DNA of 51,074 bases from the NCBI RefSeq assembly GCF_003403295.1, contig NZ_QUWV01000084.1:1-51074 (forward strand), given 5' to 3'. The notes under the pieces were generated by a model. The model worked only from the letters and a program-made list of their open reading frames with translations. It made no database searches and was not told the DNA's origin. This stretch comes from Komagataeibacter melaceti. GTDB taxonomy: Bacteria > Pseudomonadota > Alphaproteobacteria > Acetobacterales > Acetobacteraceae. Shown here in pieces: positions 27,789 through 36,781 of this stretch (positions are counted from its first letter, which is position 1; each line of letters starts with the position of its first letter). Both the position numbers and the translations under genes were made by a program.

Positions 27789-29374
27789 ATACGCCGCGCT
27801 CATGCAGGGGGATGGTCACATCCCCCCACCATCTGGCCAGCCAGGCCGGTCTGGACGTGCTCAAGGCAGGCGGGACCGCGCTGGAGGCCGCCGTGGCCAC
27901 GGCGGCGGCGCTGGCGGTTGTCTATCCGCACATGACAGGGATCGGCGGGGATGCGTTCTGGCTGACCATGTGGCCTGACGGGCGTGTCGAAACCATAGAT
28001 GCCTGCGGGGCCGCCGCGGCAAAGGCTGATGCCGGGTTCTATCGCGCCGCCGGTCTGGACGCCATTCCGTGGCGTGGCCCGCTTGCGGCCAACACGGTGG
28101 CGGGTACTGTGTCGGGCTGGGACATGGCGCTGTCATGGAGCCATGCGCTGGCCCCCGGCCTGCCGCTGGGCCGCGTGCTGCGTGATGCGCTGTACTATGC
28201 CGAACAGGGCGTGCCCGTAACCGCCAGCGCGGCTGAAATCACCCGTGAAAAGGCGGATGAACTCAGCGATGTGCCCGGTTTCCGTGACCAGTTCATGCCC
28301 GGCGGCCGCCTGCCGCGCGCGGGTGACATCCTGCATAACCCCCGGCTGGCCAACACGCTGCGGCAACTGGCGGATGAGGGGCTGTCCAGCTTCTACCACG
28401 GCGCGGTGGCGCGTGAACTCGCCGCCGACCTGCATGACCTTGGCAGCCCGCTCACGCTGGCGGACCTTCAGGCCCACAAGGCCACGCACCAGCCCGCGCT
28501 GCATGCCCGTATTCACGGGGCCGACCTGTACAACATGGCCCCGCCCACCCAAGGCGTGGCGTCGCTGCTGATTCTGGCGCTGTTCGACCGGCTGAAGGCC
28601 GACCATGCGGATGATTTCGATTACCTGCACGGCCTGGTCGAGGCGACCAAGCAGGCTTTCCGCTACCGTGATACCCATGTGGGCGATCCCGCCTACATGA
28701 CCGTGCAGGCGCAGGACATTCTGGATGACGCCAAGGCGCTCGACCGCATGGCCAGCGCCATCGACCCCCGCAAGGCCGCGCCGTGGCCGTGGCCATCACA
28801 GGCGGGGGATACGGTCTGGCTTGGCGTGGTTGATTCCGACGGGCTGGCCGTCAGCATGATCCAGAGCCTGTATTTTGAATACGGTTCCGGCATCGTCCTG
28901 CCGCGCACCGGTGTCGTGTGGCAGAACCGGGGCACCAGCTTCGGCCTTGACCCGCAGGGCTGGAATGGCCTGCGTCCGGGCCGCAAGCCGTTCCATACGC
29001 TCAACCCCGCAGGCGCCCGCTTTGCCGATGGGCGGACCATGGTCTATGGCACCATGGGTGGCGAGGGCCAGCCACAGACGCAGGCCGCCATTTTCAGCCG
29101 CTATGCCCGTTACGGCGTGCCGTTGCAGCAGGCCGTCACCGCGCCGCGCTGGCTGCTGGGCCGCACATGGGGCGAGACAAGCGTGAGCCTGAAATATGAA
29201 GACCGTTTTGACCCTGCCGTCATAGAGCGCATGCGCGCGGCGGGGCACCAGATGGAACGTGTGGAACCGTTCTCCTCCAAGATGGGGCATGCGGGGGCAT
29301 TGGTGCGTCATGAATCCGGCCTGCTGGAAGGGGCGAGCGACCCGCGCAGCGATGGATGCGTGGCCGCATGGTAA
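27782..29374 (+). CDS. hpxW: Gamma-glutamyltransferase-fold Ntn hydrolase, probable oxamate amidohydrolase
   Basis: A 530-residue Ntn hydrolase related to gamma-glutamyltranspeptidase. The predicted autoprocessing site is before Thr344 in AGDTVWLGVVDSDG, which would give chains of about 343 and 187 residues with Thr344 as nucleophile. HpxW of Klebsiella, a member of this family, hydrolyses oxamate to oxalate and ammonia, and the gene context (allantoate amidohydrolase, ureidoglycine aminotransferase, HpxXY-like pair) is the same. No signal peptide is seen, unlike periplasmic glutathione-degrading enzymes, which supports a cytoplasmic catabolic role. Confidence 0.82.
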   Translation: MLNTPRSCRGMVTSPHHLASQAGLDVLKAGGTALEAAVATAAALAVVYPHMTGIGGDAFWLTMWPDGRVETIDACGAAAAKADAGFYRAAGLDAIPWRGPLAANTVAGTVSGWDMALSWSHALAPGLPLGRVLRDALYYAEQGVPVTASAAEITREKADELSDVPGFRDQFMPGGRLPRAGDILHNPRLANTLRQLADEGLSSFYHGAVARELAADLHDLGSPLTLADLQAHKATHQPALHARIHGADLYNMAPPTQGVASLLILALFDRLKADHADDFDYLHGLVEATKQAFRYRDTHVGDPAYMTVQAQDILDDAKALDRMASAIDPRKAAPWPWPSQAGDTVWLGVVDSDGLAVSMIQSLYFEYGSGIVLPRTGVVWQNRGTSFGLDPQGWNGLRPGRKPFHTLNPAGARFADGRTMVYGTMGGEGQPQTQAAIFSRYARYGVPLQQAVTAPRWLLGRTWGETSVSLKYEDRFDPAVIERMRAAGHQMERVEPFSSKMGHAGALVRHESGLLEGASDPRSDGCVAAW

Positions 29375-29388
29375 GGGAGGAAGGCTAT

Positions 29389-30639
29389 ATGGACCGGCCA
29401 TCGGGCCACCGCGCGGTGGCACGTTGCGCCCTGCTGGGGGCAGCACCGTATTCCGAGATGGAAGGCGGGCTGTTCCGCCCCTATCTGGGTTCCTCCTACC
29501 GCGCGACATGCGACCTGCTGGCCACGTGGATGGTCGAAGCGGGCATGAACACGCGCATGGATGCGGCGGGGAACCTGATCGGCCGTTACGAGGGGCTGAC
29601 CCCCGATGCCCCGGTGCTGCTGATCGGATCGCATATCGACAGCGTGCGCGATGGCGGTTTTTTTGACGGCATGCTGGGTGTCATCCTCGGGATCGAGGCG
29701 GTGGCCCATTTCGCGCAGGCGGGAAAGCGCTTTCCCTTCGCGCTGGAAGTCATCGGCTTCGGGGATGAGGAAGGCTCGCGCTTCCCCTCGGGCATGCTGA
29801 CATCGCATGCCGTGGCAGGCGTGCTGGAAGCACCTGACCCGGATATGGCCGACTGGGCGGAAACCGCCACGCTGGCTACCGCATTGCAGGAATTCGGGCT
29901 GGATGCCGGGCGGATGCACATGGCGTCGCGCAAGGGCGATCCAGTTCTGGCCTATGTCGAGGCCCATATCGAACAGGGGCCGGTGCTGGAATCGGAAGGC
30001 CGTGCCCTGGGCGTGGTCAGCGCCATTGCCGCGCAGCACCGCTACCGTGTGACGTACCGCGGCATGGCGGGCCATGCCGGAACCGTGGCGATGCCCCTGC
30101 GGCGTGACGCGCTGGCCGGTGCGGCCGAGGTCATCCTCGCCGCCGAACGCATTGCCCGCGCGGGCACGGACGGACTTGTGGCCACGGTGGGCTCGCTGCA
30201 TGTTACGCCGGGTGCGGCGAATGTCGTACCGGGCGAGGTGGTGTTCACCGTTGATGTCCGTGCCGGAACCAACGCCGTGCGCGACCGTGCGGCGCATGAC
30301 ATCCTTGCCGCGATCCGGCAGGTCGCGGCAGCGCGTGAGCTGGAAGTTGACATCTCCCTGCAGCAGGATCTCGACGCCACGCCGTGCGATCCCGTGCTGA
30401 CCGAACTCATGGAACAGGCCGTGAGTGATGTCAGCGGCGCGCCCGCGCGGCTGCTGGTCAGCGGGGCGGGGCATGACGCCATGATCATGGCGCATCTGGC
30501 CCCGGTTTCCATGCTGTTCATACGCTGCGCGGGGGGGATCAGCCATAACCCCGCCGAATCCGTAACGGATGCGGATACAGAGCAGGCCCTGCGGGCCATG
30601 ACGACCTTCATCGGACTTTTTGAAAGACGTTTCGGATGA
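29389..30639 (+). CDS. allC: Allantoate amidohydrolase (M20 family)
   Basis: A 416-residue metal-dependent hydrolase of the M20/amidase-hydantoinase-carbamoylase group, converting allantoate to ureidoglycine, CO2 and ammonia. Two-metal site residues are visible: His82 in GSHIDSV, Asp93 in GGFFDGMLG, Glu127/Glu128 in GFGDEEGSRF, the later EAHIEQGPVLE, and a C-terminal His in GGISHNPAE. The ATG at 29389 has a strong GGGAGG site ten bases upstream; an earlier in-frame ATG (29356) lacks one and overlaps the previous gene. A ureidoglycolate or N-carbamoyl amino acid substrate is the main alternative, made less likely by the neighbours. Confidence 0.87.
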   Translation: MDRPSGHRAVARCALLGAAPYSEMEGGLFRPYLGSSYRATCDLLATWMVEAGMNTRMDAAGNLIGRYEGLTPDAPVLLIGSHIDSVRDGGFFDGMLGVILGIEAVAHFAQAGKRFPFALEVIGFGDEEGSRFPSGMLTSHAVAGVLEAPDPDMADWAETATLATALQEFGLDAGRMHMASRKGDPVLAYVEAHIEQGPVLESEGRALGVVSAIAAQHRYRVTYRGMAGHAGTVAMPLRRDALAGAAEVILAAERIARAGTDGLVATVGSLHVTPGAANVVPGEVVFTVDVRAGTNAVRDRAAHDILAAIRQVAAARELEVDISLQQDLDATPCDPVLTELMEQAVSDVSGAPARLLVSGAGHDAMIMAHLAPVSMLFIRCAGGISHNPAESVTDADTEQALRAMTTFIGLFERRFG

Positions 30640-31865
30640 CCCAGACATTTTTTGGCCAGATCAACCCTCCCGCCCGGCTGCTGATGGGGCCCGGGCCGGT
30701 CAACGCGCACCCGCGCGTGCTGCGGGCCATGGCGGCCGACATGCTTGGGCAGTTTGACCCGGAAATGACCACCTACATGAACCAGACGATGGAACTCTAC
30801 CGTCAGGTGTTCATGACCGATAACCGCTGGACCTTTCTGGTGGACGGCACGGCGCGCGCCGGGATCGAGGCTGCACTCGTCTCGCTGGTCGAGCCGGGGA
30901 TGAAGCTGCTGATCGTGCGTGCGGGCCGTTTCGGGCTGCTGCTGTCCGAAATCGCAACGCGGATCGGTGCGGATATCGCGACGGTGGACATCCCGTGGGG
31001 CGAGGTCGCGACACTGGAGCAGATCGAGGAGGCGATCGTGACCCATCGCCCCCGCGTGCTGGCCTGCATCCATGGTGATACCTCCACCACCATGGCGCAG
31101 CCGCTCGATGGCGTGGGCGCGCTGTGTCGCAAATACGATGTGCTGTCCTATGTCGATGCGACGGCCACACTGGGTGGCATGGCGGTTGCAACAGACCGCT
31201 GGGGCGTGGACGTGGTCAGCGGTGGCCTGCAGAAGTGCATGGGCGGCCCGCCGGGCTCCGCGCCCATCACCATTTCCGACCGTGCGGCCGAGCACATCAT
31301 GGCGCGCCGCCATGTCGAGGCCGGTATTCGTGGCAGCGACACGACCGATGGCGTGCGGGCGCGCATTCCGTCCAACTATTTCGATCTGGCCATGATCATG
31401 GATTACTGGTCCGAAAAGCGCCTCAACCACCATACCGAGGCCACCAGCATGCTCTACGCCGCGCGTGAGGCTGCGCGCGTGATGGTGGAAGAGGGGCTGG
31501 AAGCCCGCTTCGCCCGCCATGCCAGCGCATCCCGCGCCATGTGCGCCGGGCTGCGCGCCATGGGGCTGGAACTGTTTGGCAGTGATGAACACCGCATGAC
31601 CAACGTGACCGGCGTGTACATTCCCGAAAGTGTTGATGGCGAGCGCGTGCGTAACCGCATGCGTGAGGATTTCGAAATCGAGATCGGCAGCGCATTCGGC
31701 CCGCTGCAGGGCAAGATCTGGCGCATTGGCGCGATGGGCTACAATGCCGAGAAGCACAAGGTCCTGCTCACGCTCGGGGCGCTGGAAGCTGTGCTGCGGC
31801 ATGAGGGGCATAGCTTTGCCGCCGGCAGCGGCGTGGACGCCGCCCTTGCCGCCTATAACGCATAA
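30636..31865 (+). CDS. pucG: (S)-ureidoglycine aminotransferase (PucG/HpxJ-like)
   Basis: A 409-residue class V PLP aminotransferase of the alanine-glyoxylate aminotransferase family. The N-terminus PPARLLMGPGPVNAHPRVL is typical, and the PLP lysine is Lys200 in SGGLQKCMGGPPG. PucG of Bacillus and HpxJ of Klebsiella transfer the amino group from unstable ureidoglycine to a keto acid, giving oxalurate. The 4-base overlap with the allantoate amidohydrolase gene that supplies ureidoglycine supports this substrate. The amino acceptor cannot be told from the sequence. Confidence 0.85.
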   Translation: MTQTFFGQINPPARLLMGPGPVNAHPRVLRAMAADMLGQFDPEMTTYMNQTMELYRQVFMTDNRWTFLVDGTARAGIEAALVSLVEPGMKLLIVRAGRFGLLLSEIATRIGADIATVDIPWGEVATLEQIEEAIVTHRPRVLACIHGDTSTTMAQPLDGVGALCRKYDVLSYVDATATLGGMAVATDRWGVDVVSGGLQKCMGGPPGSAPITISDRAAEHIMARRHVEAGIRGSDTTDGVRARIPSNYFDLAMIMDYWSEKRLNHHTEATSMLYAAREAARVMVEEGLEARFARHASASRAMCAGLRAMGLELFGSDEHRMTNVTGVYIPESVDGERVRNRMREDFEIEIGSAFGPLQGKIWRIGAMGYNAEKHKVLLTLGALEAVLRHEGHSFAAGSGVDAALAAYNA

Positions 31866-31885
31866 GAACGGGAGATCATGCCGTC

Positions 31886-32797
31886 ATGTCTGATGCAGGT
31901 GTCTATCCGCGCGATCTTGTAGGCTATGCGGGCAACCCGCCGGATGCGAAATGGCCCGGCGGCGCGCGGATTGCCGTGCAGTTCGTCATCAATTACGAGG
32001 AGGGGGCCGAGAATTCGGTTCTGCATGGGGATCGCGGGTCGGAAGCCTTCCTGTCGGAAATGATCGGCGCGCAGTCCATTCCCGGTGCGCGCGCGATTGC
32101 GATGGAAAGCCTGTATGAATACGGCTCACGCGCCGGGTTCTGGCGCCTGCACCGTATCTTTACCGCGCGTTCGCAGCCGCTTACGGTTTTCGGGGTGGCC
32201 GCCGCCATGGCGCGCAACCCGGCGGCTGTCGCGGCGATGAAGGAAGCCGGATGGGAGATCGCCTCCCACGGGCTGCGCTGGATTGATTATCAGCATGTGC
32301 CTGAAGCGGTGGAGCGCGCCCATATTCAGGAATGTATCGCGCTGCATACGGAACTGACCGGATCGCGCCCGCTTGGCTGGTACCAGGGGCGCACCAGCCC
32401 CAACACCGCCCGGCTGATCGCGGAGGAAGGCGGCTTTGTCTATGACGCCGATTCCTATGCCGATGACCTGCCCTATTACGACCGCAGCAATGGCCGCGCG
32501 CAACTGATCGTGCCGTACACGCTGGACGTGAACGACATGCGCTTTGTCGCCCTGAACGGCTTTACCGAAGGGGAGCAGTTCTTCAACTACCTGCGCGATA
32601 CCTTCGACACATTGTATGAGGAAGGGGCGGAAAAGCCGCGCATGATGTCGGTTGGCCTGCACTGCCGCGTGGCGGGCCGTCCGGGCCGTGCGCGGGCGGT
32701 GGCGCGTTTCCTTGACTATATTGCCGGGCGTGAAAAGGTCTGGGTTGCGACAAGGCTGGATATCGCGCGCCACTGGCTGGAGGTGCATCCGGCATGA
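31886..32797 (+). CDS. puuE: Allantoinase PuuE (polysaccharide deacetylase fold)
   Basis: A 303-residue protein of the metal-independent PuuE allantoinase family, unrelated to the dihydropyrimidinase-like allantoinases. The N-terminal YPRDLVGYAGNPPDAKWPGG and VINYEEGAENS, and later GWYQGRTSPNTARL, are strongly characteristic. It opens the allantoin ring to allantoate. The start follows the GGGAGATCA sequence. The gene overlaps uraD by 4 bases, so the two successive steps OHCU to allantoin to allantoate are translationally coupled. Confidence 0.93.
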   Translation: MSDAGVYPRDLVGYAGNPPDAKWPGGARIAVQFVINYEEGAENSVLHGDRGSEAFLSEMIGAQSIPGARAIAMESLYEYGSRAGFWRLHRIFTARSQPLTVFGVAAAMARNPAAVAAMKEAGWEIASHGLRWIDYQHVPEAVERAHIQECIALHTELTGSRPLGWYQGRTSPNTARLIAEEGGFVYDADSYADDLPYYDRSNGRAQLIVPYTLDVNDMRFVALNGFTEGEQFFNYLRDTFDTLYEEGAEKPRMMSVGLHCRVAGRPGRARAVARFLDYIAGREKVWVATRLDIARHWLEVHPA

Positions 32798-33321
32798 GTG
32801 ATGTGATCGGGCGCGTCAACACGCTCTCCCCCGTGCGGTTTGTCGAACTGTTTGGCTCACTGTACGAGCACTCCCCATGGGTGGCGCAGCGCGCGCATGC
32901 CCATGGCCCCTTTGCCGATGAGCAGGCCATGCTCGCGGCCATGCGCCATGAGCTTGAGCAGGCGGAGGACGCGGAGAAGCTGGCGCTGATCCGTGCCCAC
33001 CCGGAACTTGCTCAGCGCATGGGGGTGGACCCGACACTGACATCGGCTTCTGCCGCCGAGCAGGCCTCTGCCGGGCTGGACCGGCTTACCCCGGATGAGT
33101 TCGCCCGCTTCCGCGCCCTGAATGATGCCTATGCCGCCAAATTCGGCATTCCGTTCATCATCTGCGTGCGGCGTTCCGACAAGGACGGCATCCTGAACGG
33201 GATGCGGACCCGGCTGGAAAACACGCCCGAGGCAGAGCAGCAGGCCGCCCTGGCTGAAATCAACAAGATCGCGGCACTCCGCCTGATGGATGTGCTCGAG
33301 CGGATGGAGCAAGAGCCATGA
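32794..33321 (+). CDS. uraD: OHCU decarboxylase
   Basis: A 175-residue enzyme converting 2-oxo-4-hydroxy-4-carboxy-5-ureidoimidazoline to S-allantoin. The catalytic His69 is in LIRAHPELAQ, followed by SAAEQASAGLDRL and YAAKFGIPFIICVR, all signatures of the family; the length is standard. It overlaps puuE upstream and uraH downstream by 4 bases each. Confidence 0.94.
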   Translation: MSDVIGRVNTLSPVRFVELFGSLYEHSPWVAQRAHAHGPFADEQAMLAAMRHELEQAEDAEKLALIRAHPELAQRMGVDPTLTSASAAEQASAGLDRLTPDEFARFRALNDAYAAKFGIPFIICVRRSDKDGILNGMRTRLENTPEAEQQAALAEINKIAALRLMDVLERMEQEP

Positions 33322-33674
33322 GTACCCTGTCCACCCATGTCCTTGACCTCGTATCGGGCAAGCCTGCGGTAGGCATGGCCATAAGCCTGTGGCAGGGGCA
33401 GGAGAGCCTGTTCCGTGGCGTAACCAACGTCGATGGCCGCTGCCCGGAACTCAGCCAGCATATGGGGGAGATGCAGCCGGGGGCCTACCGGCTGGAATTC
33501 GCGGTGGCGGACTATTTCCGTGCGCGTGACGTGGCCCTGTCCGACCCGCCGTTTCTGGACATCGTGCCGATCGCCTTCGGCGTGGCGCAGGCCGGTGCGG
33601 ACGGGAAGGGGGGGCATTACCATGTGCCGCTTCTGGTCTCGCCCTACGGGTTTTCCACCTATCGGGGAAGCTGA
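33318..33674 (+). CDS. uraH: 5-hydroxyisourate hydrolase (transthyretin-like)
   Basis: A 118-residue transthyretin-fold enzyme that hydrolyses 5-hydroxyisourate to OHCU. It starts with the family motif STHVLDLVSGKPA (His7) and ends with the diagnostic C-terminal YRGS, with HYHVPLLVSPYGFSTY just before it. It is the last gene of the purine operon and is followed 20 bases on by a strong terminator. Its presence implies that 5-hydroxyisourate is made by an enzyme in the cell, most likely the flavoprotein encoded at the head of the operon. Confidence 0.95.
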   Translation: MSTLSTHVLDLVSGKPAVGMAISLWQGQESLFRGVTNVDGRCPELSQHMGEMQPGAYRLEFAVADYFRARDVALSDPPFLDIVPIAFGVAQAGADGKGGHYHVPLLVSPYGFSTYRGS

Positions 33675-33694
33675 GGCGGGTTTACCGCTGCAAT

Positions 33695-33734
33695 AAAAAA
33701 GGGCCGTGGCACAAAATGCCACGGCCCTTTTTTT
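33695..33734. terminator. Bidirectional rho-independent terminator after the purine operon
   Basis: AAAAAAGGGCCGTGGC - ACAAAAT - GCCACGGCCCTTTTTTT: a perfect 10-bp GC-rich stem flanked by an A-tract and a T-tract. It closes the purine operon from the left and the isocitrate dehydrogenase gene from the right. Confidence 0.95.
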
Positions 33735-33777
33735 GTCTCCCCCGCGGCGGGCTGGCCGCCAGCGGGGGAAGACCGGA

Positions 33778-34806
33778 TCAGACCAGCGCCTGCTTGAGCG
33801 CTGCCGTCAGGTCGGTCGTGCTGGCCTTGCCGCCCAGATCGCCCGTGCGCACGGCGCCCGAGGTGATGACCTTCTCGATGGCGCTGTCGATGCGGGTGGC
33901 CAGATCCTGACGGCCCACATGCTTCAGCATCATGTTCGCCGCCAGCAGCAGGGCGGTCGGGTTGGCCTTGTTCTGGCCCGCAATGTCGGGGGCGGAACCA
34001 TGCACGGCTTCGAACACGGCTGCCTTTTCACCAATATTGGCACCCGGCGCCAGACCAAGACCGCCAACCAGGCCCGCCGTCAGGTCGGACAGGATGTCAC
34101 CAAACAGGTTGGTGGTGACAATGCAGTCGAACTGCCAGGGGTTGGTCACGAGCTGCATGGCGCAGGCATCGACAATGCGCTCGTTCATTTCCACGCGGCC
34201 TTCGTATTCCTTGGCGACCTTGCGGCCTTCTTCCAGGAACAGGCCGGTCAGCAGCTTCAGGATGTTGGCCTTGTGCACCAGCGTTACGCGCTTGCGGTTG
34301 TTCTTGACCGCGTATTCAAAGGCATAGCGCACGATGCGGTTACATTCCGCGCGGGAGGTGTAGCCCGCACCCATGGCGATGCCCTTGGGGTCTTCACCAA
34401 CCGCGATGTAGTTTTCCATCGCCGCGTAGTACCCTTCCAGGTTCTCGCGGAAGATGACGAGGTCGATGTTCTCGAACCGGCCACCGGGCACGACGGTCTT
34501 GGTGGGGCGCACATTTGCGAACAGGCCGAACTCCTGACGCAGTGTGACGTTGATGGACTTGAAGCCACCGCCCACGGGGGTGGTCAGCGGGCCTTTCAGC
34601 GCAAGACCGGTGCGACGGATGCTGTCGATCGTTTCCTTGGGCAGCGGGCTGCCCGTGGCATCGAGCGCCGAGACACCACCAAGTGCCTTTTCCCATTTGA
34701 AGGGAGCACCGACCGTATCCAGGATTTCAACAACGGACTGGACAATTTCAGGCCCGATTCCATCACCGGGAATCAGGGTAGCGGGAATTGTTTTTTCTGC
34801 AGACAT
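33778..34806 (-). CDS. NAD+-dependent isocitrate dehydrogenase
   Basis: A 342-residue member of the isocitrate/isopropylmalate dehydrogenase family. The N-terminal TLIPGDGIGPEIVQSV, the GGGFKSINVTLRQEFGLFANVRP substrate region, RENLEGYY near residue 119, and the C-terminal EAVHGSAPDIAGQ cofactor loop are clear. The short form and these motifs resemble NAD-type IDH of mitochondria and of acetic acid bacteria rather than the E. coli NADP enzyme. It would supply NADH in the TCA cycle. The gene is monocistronic, with a structured leader of about 170 bases. Homoisocitrate or isopropylmalate dehydrogenase is a less likely alternative. Confidence 0.85.
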   Translation of the reverse strand: MSAEKTIPATLIPGDGIGPEIVQSVVEILDTVGAPFKWEKALGGVSALDATGSPLPKETIDSIRRTGLALKGPLTTPVGGGFKSINVTLRQEFGLFANVRPTKTVVPGGRFENIDLVIFRENLEGYYAAMENYIAVGEDPKGIAMGAGYTSRAECNRIVRYAFEYAVKNNRKRVTLVHKANILKLLTGLFLEEGRKVAKEYEGRVEMNERIVDACAMQLVTNPWQFDCIVTTNLFGDILSDLTAGLVGGLGLAPGANIGEKAAVFEAVHGSAPDIAGQNKANPTALLLAANMMLKHVGRQDLATRIDSAIEKVITSGAVRTGDLGGKASTTDLTAALKQALV

Positions 34807-34807
34807 T

Positions 34808-34905
34808 CTCGAACGTCTCCCTTTGTGCTTGCTACTGAAAAGCGTTTCAGCATGCCCACCGGCTTGGCTTACCCGGTTCGTTGCCGGGTGCCCCGTCGGA
34901 ACTGG
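34808..34905 (-). promoter_or_regulatory. Structured leader of the isocitrate dehydrogenase gene
   Basis: Read on the minus strand, the leader contains GGC-ACCCGG-CAACGAA-CCGGGT-AA-GCC, a hairpin with an outer 3-bp and an inner 6-bp stem, then a second hairpin CTGAAA-CGCT-TTTCAG, then GGGAGA as ribosome binding site ten bases before the ATG. No known riboswitch class could be recognised by eye. The two hairpins could be post-transcriptional control elements or chance. Confidence 0.35.
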
Positions 34906-34978
34906 TTAAAAGTCCTAGGCCCCGGAAGCACATGTGACAATCGGGCCACCGGGGTGCGGTCATTGTTTTGCAGTCACA

Positions 34979-36751
34979 TTATCCGGCGTGCAATGGCGCA
35001 CAGGCCGCCCTGAGCCATATCCGCGCCGGTGTATCCAGATGTGGCGCAATCCGTTCAAAAACCCGTGCATGGTAGCTGTCCAGCCATGCGGTCTCGCCGG
35101 CCTCCATCCGGGCCGGGTCAATCAGCCGCCTGTCAAACGGGGCGAGGGTCAGTACCTCGAATTCCAGGAACTGCCGCCCGGCCTCCCCGATGGTGGAAGG
35201 TTGGACCAGATGCAGGTTCTCCAGCCGGATGCCAAAGGCGCCGGGGCGGTAATAGCCCGGCTCATTGGACAGGATCATGCCGGGCATGAGCGGCACGGGG
35301 CGGAACACGGGGGAAATGGTGGCCGGGCCTTCATGCACGGACAGGTAGCTGCCAATGCCGTGGCCGGTGCCGTGGTCATAGTTCAGCCCGCCCTCCCACA
35401 GGGCATGGCGGGCGAGGGCATCAAGCGCGTGGCCGGTCACCCCTTCGGGAAAGCGGGCGCGGGCCAGCGCGATATGCCCGCGCAGCACACGGGTGAAGGC
35501 ATCGCGCACGTCATCACCGGGCTGGCCCGGGCCGGTCCAGATGGTGCGGGTGATGTCTGTGGTGCCAAAGGGATACTGGCCACCGCTGTCGATCAGATAG
35601 ACCTCGTCAGGCTGGAGCGCGCGGTCGGTTTCGGGGATGACGCGGTAGTGGATGATGGCCCCGTTCGGCCCCGCGCCTGAAATGGCCGGGAAACTCTCCC
35701 CCCGGTAGTCGGGGCTGGCCGCGCGGAACTGGTCGAGCCGGGTGGCGGCCTCAAGCTCCGCCGTGCGGGTGGCGTTTTCATCCAGCCAGTGCAGGAAGCG
35801 GCATATGGCCACGCCATCAAGCAGGTGGGCGCGGCGGCTGCCTTCCTGCTCGGTCGGGTTCTTGATCGCCTTGGGCAGCAGGCAGGGATCGCCCTTGCGT
35901 ATGACGGTCGCCCCCGCATCTTCCAGTATCTGGATGAACCACAGGGCGTTGCTGGCCGGGTCCACCCGCACGCGGGCGGGGGCCAGTGCGCGCAGGGCGT
36001 CCTCCAGCGCTTCTGGTGGCTGGATGGTCGTGTCCTGTCCCAGCCAGTCACGCGTTTCCCCGCTCACCTTGTCGGGTGCGATCAGCAGGGTGACACGGGC
36101 ATTGTCATGCACGATGGCGAAGCACAGGCTGAGCGGGGTGTAGGGCACGTCCTGCCCGCGGATGTTCAGCAGCCATGCGATGGAGGCCGGATCGCTCAGC
36201 ACCACGGCGGCCTCGCCAGCATTGCGCAGGTCTTCGGCAATGTGCGCGCGCTTGGCGTGACTGTCCTGCCCGGCCCATTGCACCGGCTGCGGCACGCAGG
36301 GCGTGCACGGCGGCGCGGGGCGGTCGGTCCAGATCCGGTCCACCGGGTTGGCGGGCAGGGCGTGCAGGTCCAGCCCGGCATCGACAAAGGGGCGTAGCGC
36401 GCTTTCACTGATCAGGCGCGGGTCGTAGCCGATTCGCATGGTGGCGCCATGCGTGGCCAGCCATGTGGGCGGCGGGGTCTCGCGCAGGTGCAGGCGTTCC
36501 CATGCCGCCGCATCTACCTGCTGGTCCATCTGGGTGATGTAGCGCCCGTCGGAAAAGACGGCGGCGTGGTCGGGCAGCACCGCCGCCATGCCCGCGCTGC
36601 CGGTAAAGCCGGTCAGCCACGCCAGACGCTCCGCACAGGGGGCGACATATTCCCCCAGATGCTCATCCCCGCGCGGCAGGATGAAGCCATCCACCCCCAT
36701 CTGCTTCAGGGTTGCGCGCAGTGCGTCAAGGCGGTTCGAGGCCTGGGACAT
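34979..36751 (-). CDS. Aminopeptidase P family protein (M24B Xaa-Pro aminopeptidase)
   Basis: A 590-residue three-domain aminopeptidase P: two creatinase-type N-terminal domains and a C-terminal pita-bread peptidase. The dinuclear metal ligands can be seen: two Asp in LIDSGGQYPFGTTDITRTIW, His in GTGHGIGSYLSVHEGP, Glu in ILSNEPGYYRPGAFGIRLEN, and Glu in FLEFEVLTLAPF. It removes N-terminal residues preceding proline. No signal peptide is visible, so it is cytoplasmic. It is the last gene of the minus-strand operon uvrD-prmA-GNAT-pepP, 30 bases after the GNAT gene. Confidence 0.9.
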   Translation of the reverse strand: MSQASNRLDALRATLKQMGVDGFILPRGDEHLGEYVAPCAERLAWLTGFTGSAGMAAVLPDHAAVFSDGRYITQMDQQVDAAAWERLHLRETPPPTWLATHGATMRIGYDPRLISESALRPFVDAGLDLHALPANPVDRIWTDRPAPPCTPCVPQPVQWAGQDSHAKRAHIAEDLRNAGEAAVVLSDPASIAWLLNIRGQDVPYTPLSLCFAIVHDNARVTLLIAPDKVSGETRDWLGQDTTIQPPEALEDALRALAPARVRVDPASNALWFIQILEDAGATVIRKGDPCLLPKAIKNPTEQEGSRRAHLLDGVAICRFLHWLDENATRTAELEAATRLDQFRAASPDYRGESFPAISGAGPNGAIIHYRVIPETDRALQPDEVYLIDSGGQYPFGTTDITRTIWTGPGQPGDDVRDAFTRVLRGHIALARARFPEGVTGHALDALARHALWEGGLNYDHGTGHGIGSYLSVHEGPATISPVFRPVPLMPGMILSNEPGYYRPGAFGIRLENLHLVQPSTIGEAGRQFLEFEVLTLAPFDRRLIDPARMEAGETAWLDSYHARVFERIAPHLDTPARIWLRAACAPLHAG

Positions 36752-36781
36752 GGTGCTTCCTTTGTCGGGGGGAGGGGGAAA

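Noticed and set aside
17323-33674. Horizontal acquisition of the purine block as an island
   Set aside because: No integrase, tRNA, direct repeats or composition change is visible at either side; the base composition looks like that of the neighbours.
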